60,130 nucleotides of DNA from an uncultured Coriobacteriaceae bacterium (GTDB lineage: Bacteria > Actinomycetota > Coriobacteriia > Coriobacteriales > Atopobiaceae). The notes beneath the pieces were generated by a model. It had not been told where the DNA came from. It saw only the letters and a list, made by a program, of their open reading frames with translations, and searched no databases. Positions 37,584-45,760 of this stretch are shown here, piece by piece (the stretch's first letter is position 1; each line of letters starts with the position of its first letter). Made by a program: the position numbers and the translations under genes. Location of the stretch: the NCBI GenBank assembly GCA_902788705.1, contig CADALE010000015.1, forward strand, positions 1 through 60,130. The letters run 5' to 3'.

Positions 37584-38309
37584 CTAGGCGCGACGGAACT
37601 CGTAGGAATCGAAGAGGGCAGGCAGGTCGTCCGGCACCTCAGAGGGGTAGACCGTCTCGTCGGGCAGCTCGCCCGTGGTGCCCTCGGGGCGGTAGGCCTG
37701 CACGGCCCAGGTGCGCACGCCGCGCCCGGCAAGGTCGTGGGCGATGTCCGAGATGTCCTGGGGCGTAAGCAGCGCGGGATGCCACGTGGTGCGGGCCTCC
37801 ATGGCCACGCCGGAATCAAGCACCGCCTGCAGGCTCTCGCGTGCAGCGGCCCCCGACTCGCGGCCCAGCGTGATGCGGTCGTAGGCGTCCCACGGGGCCT
37901 TGACGTCAATGCCCACCCAATCAAGCAGGGGCAGGGCCTCGCGCAGGCGATCGGGAAACGCGCCACAGGTATGCAGGCCCACCTGGAAGCCAAGCTCGCG
38001 CGCGTGGCGCGCCGCCTCTATCACCGCGGGCTGCGCCAGGGGCTCGCCGCCCGAGAACACCACGCCGTCAAGCAGGCCGCGCCGGGCCTCCAGAAGGGAG
38101 AAGAGCTCGGCGTCGGTGAGGGTGGCAGAGGCGCGCGACTGAAGCTGGTGGTTTTGGCAGTAGGGGCAGCGCCAGGGGCAGCCCGCAAGAAACGCCACGC
38201 AGGCAAGCTTGCCCGGCCAGTCCACCGTGGAGAAGGGGGTTATGCCCCCGATGAGCAGCGGGTGCCGACCGCCCTCGAGGCAGCCGGCACCCGGCGTAAG
38301 CGTGCTCAT
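37584..38309 (-). CDS. nrdG: anaerobic ribonucleotide reductase activating protein (NrdG2 type)
   Basis: A 241-aa radical SAM activase with C44-PWR-C48-PY-C51 and VVFSGGEPLAQP, then GIDVKAP, the pattern of the longer NrdG form (FSTVDWPGKLACVAFLAGC). It puts the glycyl radical on the small NrdD subunit encoded 13 bases upstream. It differs clearly from the three short NrdG-like paralogues elsewhere in the window. The unit is probably expressed from a promoter carrying the NrdR boxes at 38545-38587. Confidence 0.88.
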   Translation of the reverse strand: MSTLTPGAGCLEGGRHPLLIGGITPFSTVDWPGKLACVAFLAGCPWRCPYCQNHQLQSRASATLTDAELFSLLEARRGLLDGVVFSGGEPLAQPAVIEAARHARELGFQVGLHTCGAFPDRLREALPLLDWVGIDVKAPWDAYDRITLGRESGAAARESLQAVLDSGVAMEARTTWHPALLTPQDISDIAHDLAGRGVRTWAVQAYRPEGTTGELPDETVYPSEVPDDLPALFDSYEFRRA

Positions 38310-38322
38310 GGCTAGTGGGCGC

Positions 38323-38520
38323 CTAGGCGCAGCACCTGCCGGGCTCCACGAACTCGACGCGCTCGTGGAACTCGCCCTTCTTGCCCGTGTTGTAGAAGGA
38401 GACCGGGCGGTAGTAGCCCATCACGCGCGTCCAGACCTCGCAGGGCTGACGCTCGTCGTTGGTAAGCTCGATGCCGTCGATGACGACGCCGGTGCTGGTG
38501 AGCTCGTTCTTGTTGACCAT
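38323..38520 (-). CDS. split C-terminal glycyl-radical subunit of anaerobic NrdD
   Basis: A 65-aa protein matching the C-terminal end of class III ribonucleotide reductases: CEVWTRVMGYYRPVSFYNTG, with the glycine in RVMGYY at the radical position, then KKGEFHERVEF. The large NrdD (38644-40665) ends just before this region, after its zinc motif, so the two chains together make one enzyme. It is a separate gene, upstream of nrdG in the same unit. Such stand-alone pieces are known in some anaerobes. GAGGC precedes the start at 38520. Confidence 0.82.
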   Translation of the reverse strand: MVNKNELTSTGVVIDGIELTNDERQPCEVWTRVMGYYRPVSFYNTGKKGEFHERVEFVEPGRCCA

Positions 38521-38544
38521 AGGTGCCTCGTTTCGTTATTGAGT

Positions 38545-38587
38545 GCTAGATTTTGTACCTGTTATCTAATCACATACCATATCTTGT
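38545..38587 (-). promoter_or_regulatory. tandem NrdR-type boxes before the nrdG unit
   Basis: Cores at 38545-38556 (GCTAGATTTTGT, 9 of 12 matches) and 38576-38587 (ACCATATCTTGT, 10 of 12) to ACWATATATWGT, spaced 31 bases start to start, about three helical turns as NrdR needs. The rest of the gap to nrdD is AT-rich. Confidence 0.55.
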
Positions 38588-38643
38588 GTCTAGTACCAAT
38601 TTCAAACTTGCCGTGCAACGGAGGGTCGCAACCCGGTGCCGCA

Positions 38644-40665
38644 TCACGCGCGGGACATCTCCAGACGACGGCGCTTGGCCAGCACCAGCTCCTCGTCGCA
38701 GATGGGGCAGTAGGCGTGCTCACCCACGATGTAGCCGTGCTTGGGGCAGATGGAGAAGGTGGGCGTGACCGTGATGTACGGCAGGCGGTAGTTCTCCAGC
38801 GAGCGCTTCACCAGCTGCTTGCACGCCTCGGCGCTGCTCACGCGCTCGCCCATGTACAGGTGCAGCACGGTGCCGCCGGTGTACTTCTTCTGCAGCTCCT
38901 CCTGCTCGGCGAGGGCCTGGAAGGGGTCGGTGGTGTAGCCCACGGGCAGCTGCGACGAGTTGGTGTAGTAGGGCTCGGCGGCGGTGCCAGCCTGGATGAT
39001 GCCCACGTAGCGCTTGCGATCCTCGCGGGCAAAGCGGTAGGTGGTACCCTCGGCCGGGGTGGCCTCCAGGTTGTACATGTGGCCGGTCTCCTCTTGGAAC
39101 TCCACCATCTTCTCGCGCACGTGGTCAAGCACGCGGATGGCCATGGCGCGGCCCTCGGGCGAGGTGATGTCGCAGGTATCGTTGGTGAAGTTGCGGATCA
39201 TCTCGTTGATGCCGTTGACGCCGATGGTGCTGAAGTGGTTGCGCAGGGTGCCCAGGTAGCGCTTGGTGTAGGGGAACAGGCCGGCGTCGATGAGGCGCTG
39301 GATCTCCTTGCGCTTGAGCTCGAGCGAGGTCTTGGCCAGCACCAGCAGGTAGTCCAGCTCCTCGAGCATGGCCTCCTCGTCGCCCTTGTGCTTGAAGCCC
39401 AGGCGCGCCATGTTCATGGTGACCACGCCAATGGAGCCGGTCTGCTCGGCCGAGCCAAACAGGCCGTTTCCGCGCTTCAGCAGCTCGCGAAGGTCAAGCT
39501 GCAGGCGGCAGCACATGCTGCGCACCATGTGCGGCTCGAGGTCGGAGTTGACGAAGTTCTGGAAGTAGGGCAAGCCGTACTTGGCCGTCATCTCGAACAG
39601 CAGGTCCGAGTTGGGGCTGTCCCACTGGAAGTCCTTCGTGATGTTGTAGGTGGGGATGGGGAAGGTGAACACGCGGCCCTTGGCGTCTCCCTCGGTCATG
39701 ACCTCGATGAAGGCGCGGTTGATCATGTCCATCTCTTCCTGCAGGTCGCCGTAGGTAAAGTCCACCGGCTCGCCGCCCACCAGCGGCACCTGCTCGCGGA
39801 TGTCCTCGGGGCAGGTCCAGTCGAAGGTGAGGTTGGAGAAGGGCGTCTGCGTGCCCCAGCGGCTGGGCACGTTCATGTTGTACACGAAGCCCTGCATCTC
39901 CTGCTTGACCTCCTCGTAGCTGAGGTGGTCAACGCGCACGAACGGCGCGAGGTAGGTGTCGGTGGAACTGAACGCCTGCGCGCCGGCCCACTCGTTCTGC
40001 AGGGTGCCCAGGAAGTTGACCATCTGGCCCATGGCGGTGCCCAGGTGCTTGGGGGGCGCCGACTCAACCTTGTTGGCCACGCCGTTGAAGCCCTCGTTAA
40101 GCAGGGTGCGCAGGCTCCAGCCGGCGCAGTAGCCCGAAAGCATGTCAAGGTCGTGGATGTGGAACGAGCCGTTGCGGTGCGCCTCGCCCACTGCGGGCGG
40201 GTACACGTGGCTCAGCCAGTAGTTGGCGATGACCTTGCCCGACACGTTGAGGATCAGGCCGCCCAGGCTGTAGCCCTGGTTGGCGTTGGCGTTCACGCGC
40301 CAGTCGGCACGGGAGAGGTACTCGTTGACCGAGCTGGTAACGTCGATGTAGGTCTCGCGGTCGCGACGGGTCTGGCTGCGCTTCTCGCGGTACACGATGT
40401 AGGCGCGGGCCGTCTCGAAGTGGTTGGCGGCAATGAGCGTCTGCTCGACGATGTCCTGGATCTCCTCGACCGTGGGCGCTGCGCCCTGGAAGCGGTGGGC
40501 GATGACCTTGCAGGTCTGGCCCGACAGGATGATGGCCTCGTCGGGACCAAACTCGCCCGTCGCGGCGCCGGCCTTCTCGATGGCTGCCGTGATCTTGGAC
40601 TGGTCGAAGGTGGTAAGCGAGCCGTCTCGCTTGATGATCGAGGTGGGATAGGCGATGGGTGACAT
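38644..40665 (-). CDS. nrdD: anaerobic (class III) ribonucleotide reductase large chain, lacking glycyl-radical tail
   Basis: A 673-aa chain. The N-terminus is an ATP-cone (YPTSIIKRDGSLTTFDQSKI to about 95) for allosteric control. The catalytic barrel follows. The chain ends with the zinc pairs CPKHGYIVGEHAYC and CDEELVLAKRR, where full-length NrdD would go on to the radical glycine; that part is the separate gene at 38323. It reduces ribonucleoside triphosphates to dNTPs without oxygen. GGAGGA precedes ATG 40665. Tandem NrdR boxes lie upstream. Confidence 0.93.
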   Translation of the reverse strand: MSPIAYPTSIIKRDGSLTTFDQSKITAAIEKAGAATGEFGPDEAIILSGQTCKVIAHRFQGAAPTVEEIQDIVEQTLIAANHFETARAYIVYREKRSQTRRDRETYIDVTSSVNEYLSRADWRVNANANQGYSLGGLILNVSGKVIANYWLSHVYPPAVGEAHRNGSFHIHDLDMLSGYCAGWSLRTLLNEGFNGVANKVESAPPKHLGTAMGQMVNFLGTLQNEWAGAQAFSSTDTYLAPFVRVDHLSYEEVKQEMQGFVYNMNVPSRWGTQTPFSNLTFDWTCPEDIREQVPLVGGEPVDFTYGDLQEEMDMINRAFIEVMTEGDAKGRVFTFPIPTYNITKDFQWDSPNSDLLFEMTAKYGLPYFQNFVNSDLEPHMVRSMCCRLQLDLRELLKRGNGLFGSAEQTGSIGVVTMNMARLGFKHKGDEEAMLEELDYLLVLAKTSLELKRKEIQRLIDAGLFPYTKRYLGTLRNHFSTIGVNGINEMIRNFTNDTCDITSPEGRAMAIRVLDHVREKMVEFQEETGHMYNLEATPAEGTTYRFAREDRKRYVGIIQAGTAAEPYYTNSSQLPVGYTTDPFQALAEQEELQKKYTGGTVLHLYMGERVSSAEACKQLVKRSLENYRLPYITVTPTFSICPKHGYIVGEHAYCPICDEELVLAKRRRLEMSRA

Positions 40666-40725
40666 AGGGTCAGGTCCTCCTGGAGGTACGGGACGATTGC
40701 GGGCCAGTGGAAAAGCGCAAGAGAC

Positions 40726-40769
40726 ACAATACCTTGTGTGGGTGGGTAATTCAAGGAACTAGATATAGT
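40726..40769 (-). promoter_or_regulatory. tandem NrdR boxes upstream of nrdD
   Basis: Cores 40726-40737 (ACAATACCTTGT, 10 of 12) and 40758-40769 (on the minus strand ACTATATCTAGT, 11 of 12) match ACWATATATWGT and are 32 bases apart, the spacing typical for NrdR. They lie 60-100 bases before the nrdD start. The rest of 40666-40983 (318 bases) holds only the leader of nrdD and the upstream region of the next gene. Confidence 0.7.
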
Positions 40770-40983
40770 ATTGAAATGATTCGGCCGTTCGGCGAACAAT
40801 GGCTGGTAGGAGCGTTAGTCGGGGCGGTTTTGGCCGGGTGGGCGCACGCTGGCCCACACAAAGGAACGCAAGGCAGCGGGCCATGCCGGGGCTTTTTGCA
40901 AAGCGACGATTCTTGGCAAGCGAATCGGTGGATGTGGCGGAACGGTGGATGCTGCCGCGGGCTTGCACGCGTAGAATGGACGT

Positions 40984-41409
40984 ATGGACGAGGATCAGCT
41001 CATACCGGATGACATCGCGCGCGACTTTGACGTGAGGCAGGCGGCGGAGACCGCAGGCCGCGTGGCCGCGTCGGCCGTGCTGGCCACCTCGCTCGTGGCG
41101 GCGCTCTCCGAGCCTCCCCGAGCCGAGCTCGTGTCGCTGCCCGAGCCCACCCCCATCGTGCAGGTGTATAGCCCCTACGTCGACGACATCGAGCCCGCCG
41201 AGGACGATGAGGAAGACGAGACCTCGCGCTGGAAGATCATCCTCAAGATTCTGCGTTACCTGGCCGTGGCCCTGCTGGTGACCGCCGCGGTGGTGTTTGG
41301 GGCGCTCAAGGGATGCGCGGGATGCTCGGCCGGTCTGCTGCTGCCCGACGACCCTCCCCAGCAGGAGCAGGCCGATAACGAGGCCGAGCAGCCCGAGCCG
41401 CAGGAGTAG
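40984..41409 (+). CDS. small single-TM protein of unknown function
   Basis: A 141-aa protein: an N-terminal polar part with an Ala/Val-rich stretch (AASAVLATSLVAAL), an acidic linker (EPAEDDEEDE), a strong TM helix (YLAVALLVTAAVVFGALKG) followed by CAGC, and an acidic Pro/Gln-rich tail. No family is recognised. It is divergent from nrdD; the gap holds the NrdR boxes of nrdD. The Shine-Dalgarno sequence is weak. Confidence 0.6.
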   Translation: MDEDQLIPDDIARDFDVRQAAETAGRVAASAVLATSLVAALSEPPRAELVSLPEPTPIVQVYSPYVDDIEPAEDDEEDETSRWKIILKILRYLAVALLVTAAVVFGALKGCAGCSAGLLLPDDPPQQEQADNEAEQPEPQE

Positions 41410-41485
41410 CCTTTGCCGCGGTTGCGGCCTTTTGGGCTGCCATGTGCTAGAAGTGATGCGCGCCGCGATTGCGACGGGACAATCC

Positions 41486-42361
41486 CTAGATGGTGTGGGT
41501 GGCGCAGGCCCACCAGCCGCGCTCGAGGGCCTCGTCGGCCACGCGCGCGGCAACCTCGGCGCTCTCGCACAGGCCGAAGGTGCAGCTGCCGGAGCCCGTC
41601 ACTTGGGCGGCCATGATGCCCGGATGCGCACGCAGCCACTCCACCACGGTGGCCTCCTCGGGCTCGATCCTGCACGCAGGCGGCTCAAGGTTGTTGAAGA
41701 GCGCGGCCGCAACGGCGCGCACGTCGCTTGCGCGCAGGGCATCGCACATCGCGCTGGGGTCGGCCGGCGCGGTGGGCAGCCGGTCAAACTCGGCATAGGC
41801 CTCGGGGGTGGACACGCCGCCCACGGGCCTCACCAGCACCACGGGCACGTTGGGTAGCGGCGGAAACTCCTCGCGCAGGCGATTGCCCACGCCATCCAGC
41901 CACGATGGCACCGGGTCAAGGAAAAACGCGACGTCGGCCCCCACGCCACGGGCCACCGACACCACGCGCGGGTCGGCGGAATCGATGCCCCACAGCGCGC
42001 ACAGCGCGCGAATCGCGGTGGCCGCGTCGGTTGAGGCGCTGCCCAGGCCGCTCTTGTCGGGAATGTGGCGCACCACGTCGATCTGTGCGCCGGTGGTGAT
42101 GCCAAACTCGGCGGCAAGGGCGCGAGCGGCGCGGGCCACCACGGTGCGGCGCTCGGGAACGTCCAGCTCGGGGGTGGTGTTTACGCTGACGGCGTCTGCC
42201 GCGCTTACCGTCACCTCGTCATAGAGCGCGATGGCCACCATGATGGAGTCGGCGCGGTGGTACCCGCGCTCGTCCCGCCCCTCGTATATGCCAAGGTGCA
42301 GGTTCAGCTTGCCTGGGGCCGTCAGTGTGATGCTATCTCCCACAATCTCTCCGGCATGCAT
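41486..42361 (-). CDS. ispE: 4-diphosphocytidyl-2-C-methyl-D-erythritol kinase
   Basis: A 291-aa GHMP kinase. It has the substrate motif APGKLNLHLGIYEGRDERGY at the start and the ATP loop DKSGLGSASTDAATA (usually GLGGGSSDAA; here one Gly is Ala). Length fits the family. It phosphorylates CDP-methylerythritol in the non-mevalonate isoprenoid pathway. It lies directly downstream of veg, an arrangement common in Gram-positive bacteria. Confidence 0.92.
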   Translation of the reverse strand: MHAGEIVGDSITLTAPGKLNLHLGIYEGRDERGYHRADSIMVAIALYDEVTVSAADAVSVNTTPELDVPERRTVVARAARALAAEFGITTGAQIDVVRHIPDKSGLGSASTDAATAIRALCALWGIDSADPRVVSVARGVGADVAFFLDPVPSWLDGVGNRLREEFPPLPNVPVVLVRPVGGVSTPEAYAEFDRLPTAPADPSAMCDALRASDVRAVAAALFNNLEPPACRIEPEEATVVEWLRAHPGIMAAQVTGSGSCTFGLCESAEVAARVADEALERGWWACATHTI

Positions 42362-42373
42362 CGGCGCTACGCG

Positions 42374-42673
42374 CTACTGCTGTGGCTCCACCGTCGTGAA
42401 GTCTAGGATGCGCTCGCCGGTGTTCACGTCGTACAGCTCGACCGTGCTGGTAAGGACGTCGACGTACTGGTACGACTGGCGTGCGCGGCGGCCGCGGCGC
42501 TCCTCCACCTCGATGACGAACAGCGACGGATGCGCACCCACAAGCACGCCGGTGCGCTCGACGATACGGGAGCGACCCATGTTGGCGCGAACTTTGATGC
42601 GTTGGCCCCGAAGCCCAACCAGCTCCTCGCGGATTTCGTCTACCCTATTAACTGGCGGAATCTCGGTGTCCAT
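42374..42673 (-). CDS. veg: Veg family protein
   Basis: A 99-aa small beta-barrel protein matching Veg: ELVGLRGQRIKVRANMGRSR, ERTGVLVGAHPSLFVIEVEE and SYQYVDVLTSTVELYD. In Bacillus subtilis Veg influences biofilm gene expression; the molecular role is unclear. The start at 42673 has GGAGG upstream. It is followed by ispE on the same strand. Confidence 0.88.
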   Translation of the reverse strand: MDTEIPPVNRVDEIREELVGLRGQRIKVRANMGRSRIVERTGVLVGAHPSLFVIEVEERRGRRARQSYQYVDVLTSTVELYDVNTGERILDFTTVEPQQ

Positions 42674-42758
42674 CTTGCCTCCGGTATTGCTGCTACGCAC
42701 AGTTTTCTCGCGAATTTAGGATTTTACCGCACGTTTTGGTCATTCACGAAAGGTAGAC

Positions 42759-43835
42759 ATGTATAACGAACGAATCCGCAGGGTTCTTGACCATCTTGAG
42801 GGGCTTGGCCTTGGCCAGGCGCTGGTGTGCGACCCGATGTCCATCAAGTACCTGACGGGCTACTACACCTTCCCCCACGAGCGCTTCTTTGCCCTGCATC
42901 TCTCTCCGAAGGGCACCACGCTCTTCTGCAACCTGCTGTTTCCTGACGCCACCGGCCACGCCGACCGCGTGGTGACCTTTGCCGACACCGACGACCCGCT
43001 GCCGCTGGTTGCCGCCGCGTGCGATCCCGGCGCGCCGCTGGGCGTGGACAAGGCCCTGCCGGCCCGTTGGCTGCTACCCCTCATGGAGATGGGTGCCGCA
43101 TCGGGCTTTCGCGTAGCCTCCGAGGCCGTGGACGCCACGCGGTCGGTGAAGGACGAGGACGAGCGCGCCCTGATGCGCGAGGCAAGCCGACTGAACGACG
43201 AGGCGATGGGCTGGCTGGCGGCGCAGGTGCGCGCGGGCGTGACCGAGCGCGCCATCGCCGAGGGCCTGCTGGGCTGCTATCGCGCGCTTGGGTCGGACGG
43301 GTATTCCTTCGACCCCATCGTGAGCTTTGGCGCCAACGCGGCCGACCCGCACCACGAGCCCGACGACACGGCCTTCGTGCCGGGCCAGATGGTGCTGTTT
43401 GACGTGGGGTGCCTGTGGCAGGGGTACTGCTCGGACATGACGCGCACGTTCTTCACGGCGCCGCCCACCGACCACCAGCTGGAGGTTTACGAGACGGTGC
43501 GGCTAGCCAACGAGACCGCCGAGGCGCTGGTGGCGCCGGGCGTGGAGTTCGCGGAGATTGATGGGGCGGCGCGCGGCGTGATCGAGCGCGCGGGGTACGG
43601 CCCGTACTTCACGCATCGCCTTGGGCACCAGATTGGCATGGAGGTGCACGAGCCGGGCGACGTGTCGGGCAGCCACCACGAGCTGGTGCGTCCGGGGCAG
43701 GCCTTCTCCATCGAGCCGGGCATCTACCTCCCGAGTGACATCGGCGTGCGCATCGAGGACCTCTGCATCGTCACCGACGACGGGCGCGAGATCTTGAACC
43801 ACTATCCGCACGAGGCCACAATCCTCACCGTGTAG
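42759..43835 (+). CDS. M24-family aminopeptidase (Xaa-Pro type)
   Basis: A 358-aa creatinase/prolidase-type peptidase. Residues 1-125 are the N-terminal domain (CDPMSIKYLTGYYTFPHERF). The catalytic domain has the metal ligands in FDVGCLWQGYCSDMTRTFF (two Asp), the His in THRLGHQIGMEVHE, and the Glu residues in FSIEPGIYLP and VRIEDLCIV. It should remove N-terminal residues, typically before proline. AAAGG precedes ATG 42759. It is a monocistronic plus-strand gene between two hairpins. Confidence 0.92.
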   Translation: MYNERIRRVLDHLEGLGLGQALVCDPMSIKYLTGYYTFPHERFFALHLSPKGTTLFCNLLFPDATGHADRVVTFADTDDPLPLVAAACDPGAPLGVDKALPARWLLPLMEMGAASGFRVASEAVDATRSVKDEDERALMREASRLNDEAMGWLAAQVRAGVTERAIAEGLLGCYRALGSDGYSFDPIVSFGANAADPHHEPDDTAFVPGQMVLFDVGCLWQGYCSDMTRTFFTAPPTDHQLEVYETVRLANETAEALVAPGVEFAEIDGAARGVIERAGYGPYFTHRLGHQIGMEVHEPGDVSGSHHELVRPGQAFSIEPGIYLPSDIGVRIEDLCIVTDDGREILNHYPHEATILTV

Positions 43836-43841
43836 CGACAC

Positions 43842-43876
43842 GGCCTCCGCGGGGGTACAGACACCCCGCGGAGGCC
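43842..43876 (+). terminator. hairpin after the M24 peptidase gene
   Basis: A 14-bp perfect stem (GGCCTCCGCGGGGG 43842-43855 with 43863-43876), immediately after the peptidase stop. There is no T-run. Confidence 0.6.
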
Positions 43877-43897
43877 AATGGAGGCACAACCGTTGAC

Positions 43898-43941
43898 TTC
43901 GCCCCTGTTGGAGCTGGTTTGGACGCTCCAACAGGGGCGAA
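43898..43941. repeat. 17-bp perfect inverted repeat
   Basis: Arms 43898-43914 and 43925-43941 (TTCGCCCCTGTTGGAGC and its complement) between the convergent peptidase and rdgB genes; it may act as a terminator for both. Confidence 0.85.
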
Positions 43942-43950
43942 CGTGTGCGC

Positions 43951-44586
43951 CTACAGCTTTGCGGAGAGGTCCTGCAGGGCGTGGAAGCGGTGGCTGATGG
44001 CGTTCTTCTCCTCAGGGAGCAGCTCGGCCATGCGACGGCCCGGCAGCTCGGCAAGCTCGAAGAGGGGGTCGTAGCCAAAGCCGTTGCTTCCGCGACGGTC
44101 GTGGGCGATGCTGCCCTCCACGTCGCCATCGCCGCGCAGCACCGTGTCGCCCTCGTCGTTGCGCGTCACCAGCACCACCGTCGAGTGGAAGCGGGCGGTG
44201 CGCTGCCCGTCGGGCACGTCGGCCATCTCTGCCAGCATCTTGTCGTTGTTGGCGTCGTCGTTGCCGTGCTCGCCGGCCCAGCGCGCCGAGTAGATTCCCG
44301 GCGCGCCGCCCAGGGCGTCCACGCACAGGCCCGAGTCGTCGGCCACGGCCATCAGCAGACCCGTCTCGTCAAGCGCCGCCTGGGCCTTGATCAGGGCGTT
44401 CTCGTAGAAATCGGTGCCGGTCTCCTCGGGATCGGGAAAGTTGCCCAGCTCGCCAAGGGCCACGAAGCGCATGCCACCAAGCGCGGGCGTCACGCCGAGG
44501 ATGGCCTCTATCTCGGTCAGCTTGTGGGCGTTGCCGGTGGCTACCACGATGGTGGCGGCGGGGTCGAGCGTCGAAATGTCAATCAT
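43951..44586 (-). CDS. rdgB: non-canonical purine NTP pyrophosphatase (RdgB/HAM1)
   Basis: A 211-aa protein with the HAM1/RdgB motifs: VVATGNAHKLTEIEAIL, YENALIKAQAALDETGL, VADDSGLCVDALGGAPGIYS, ARWAG and SNGFGYDPLFEL. It removes inosine and xanthosine triphosphates from the nucleotide pool. I chose the ATG at 44586, which is preceded by GAAAGGACC. Downstream of rph in the same direction, as often seen in bacteria. Confidence 0.95.
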   Translation of the reverse strand: MIDISTLDPAATIVVATGNAHKLTEIEAILGVTPALGGMRFVALGELGNFPDPEETGTDFYENALIKAQAALDETGLLMAVADDSGLCVDALGGAPGIYSARWAGEHGNDDANNDKMLAEMADVPDGQRTARFHSTVVLVTRNDEGDTVLRGDGDVEGSIAHDRRGSNGFGYDPLFELAELPGRRMAELLPEEKNAISHRFHALQDLSAKL

Positions 44587-44651
44587 GGTCGGTCCTTTCT
44601 GCGCCGTTTGATGGCGCACGACGTGCCCTGAGGCGCCTGTGTCAAAAACGA

Positions 44652-44734
44652 GCGGTACACAACTTCACGAATTGGGGGCCTCGTCAGTGCAAAACCGCAG
44701 GATTCGCATTGCGCTAAGCACAGCTGTGTACCGC
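44652..44734. repeat. palindromic element, GCGGTACACAACT family, copy 1
   Basis: Outer arms GCGGTACACAACT (44652-44664) and AGCTGTGTACCGC (44722-44734) with an inner AAAACCGCAGGATTC. The same layout recurs at 58286-58367. It lies between rdgB and rph. Confidence 0.9.
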
Positions 44735-44748
44735 CTAATATCAAACTT

Positions 44749-45477
44749 TTACCCAACGAACCCCGTAGCCTCGCGCTGCAGGGCCACGAGACGCTCGATG
44801 CCTGCCTGTCCCAGGTCAAGCAGGGCGTCCATCTGGCTGCGGTCGAAGGCCACGCGTTCGCCGGTACCCTGCACCTCGACGATGCGCCCATCGGCCGTGC
44901 CCACCAGGTTCATGTCCACCTGGGCGTGGCTGTCCTCGGGATAGTCGAGGTCAAGCAGCAGCTGGCCGTCCACCATGCCCATCGACACGGCGGCAACCTG
45001 CCCCGTAAGCGGCAGCTTCTTGAGCTTGCCCGCAGCCGCCCACGCGGCAAGGGCGTCGTGCAGGGCCACCCACGCGCCCGTCACGCTGGCCGTACGGGTG
45101 CCTCCGTCGGCCTGGATCACGTCGCAGTCACAGGTGACGGTAAGCTCCCCCAGCTTGTACAGGTCAACCACCGTGCGCAGGCTGCGCCCGATAAGCCGCT
45201 CTATCTCCATCGACCTGCCCTTGCGGCCCCGCTGCTCGCGCGGGGTGCGCCTGCCGGTGGAGGCGGGAAGCATCGCGTACTCGGCGGTGACCCACCCCGC
45301 ACGCTGGCCACGGCGCCAGTCGGGCACGCGATCCTCGATGGTGGCGGTGCACAGCACCCGCGTGTCGCCAAACTCGGCAAGGCACGAGCCGTCGGCGTTC
45401 TTCATGACGGCGGGGGTCAGCTTGACGGGGCGCATCTCGTTTGCGGCGCGCCTATACGAACGGGACGATTCTGGCAT
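44749..45477 (-). CDS. rph: ribonuclease PH
   Basis: A 242-aa phosphorolytic exoribonuclease that trims tRNA 3' ends. It has the family motifs: the N-terminal MRPVKLTPAVMKNADGSCLA, EYAMLPASTGRRTPREQ, GRKGRSMEIERLIGRSLR, the phosphate-site TCDCDVIQADGGTRTASVTG, and LDLDYPEDSHAQVDMNLV. Start ATG 45477 has AGGAGG upstream. The frame extends far upstream through the tRNA-Val region but that part is noncoding. Confidence 0.95.
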   Translation of the reverse strand: MPESSRSYRRAANEMRPVKLTPAVMKNADGSCLAEFGDTRVLCTATIEDRVPDWRRGQRAGWVTAEYAMLPASTGRRTPREQRGRKGRSMEIERLIGRSLRTVVDLYKLGELTVTCDCDVIQADGGTRTASVTGAWVALHDALAAWAAAGKLKKLPLTGQVAAVSMGMVDGQLLLDLDYPEDSHAQVDMNLVGTADGRIVEVQGTGERVAFDRSQMDALLDLGQAGIERLVALQREATGFVG

Positions 45478-45593
45478 GGTTCCTCCTAGCCTCTGCTTGC
45501 GCCATTGTAGCGCCAGCGGCATCCGTGCGTGCTTATGGGAAACCGCTTGCGACCGGGTGCCCGGCGTTCCACCTGTGCTACACTCGCATGCAC

Positions 45594-45669
45594 GGGCGAT
45601 TGGCGCAGAGGCTAGCGCAGGTGCCTTACAAGCACAAGGTCGGCGGTTCGAATCCGTCATCGCCCACCA
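45594..45669 (+). tRNA. tRNA-Val (anticodon TAC)
   Basis: A full cloverleaf of 76 bases with encoded CCA: acceptor GGGCGAT/ATCGCCC, D-arm region GGCGCAGAGGCTAGCGC, anticodon loop CTTACAA, variable AGGTC, T-arm with TTCGAAT. The anticodon TAC reads valine codons. Confidence 0.93.
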
Positions 45670-45760
45670 GCTGTCCAATGGCGCCCCGTTCGGGGCGCTC
45701 TTCGTTTCGGGGCCGACCGGGCGTCGGCCATCGAAACTCCTTGACCTTCGGAGGCCCACT

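Noticed and set aside
38209..40662. An 817-aa open frame on the plus strand opposite nrdD
   Set aside because: Antisense of nrdD and nrdG; low-complexity composition and no known motif.
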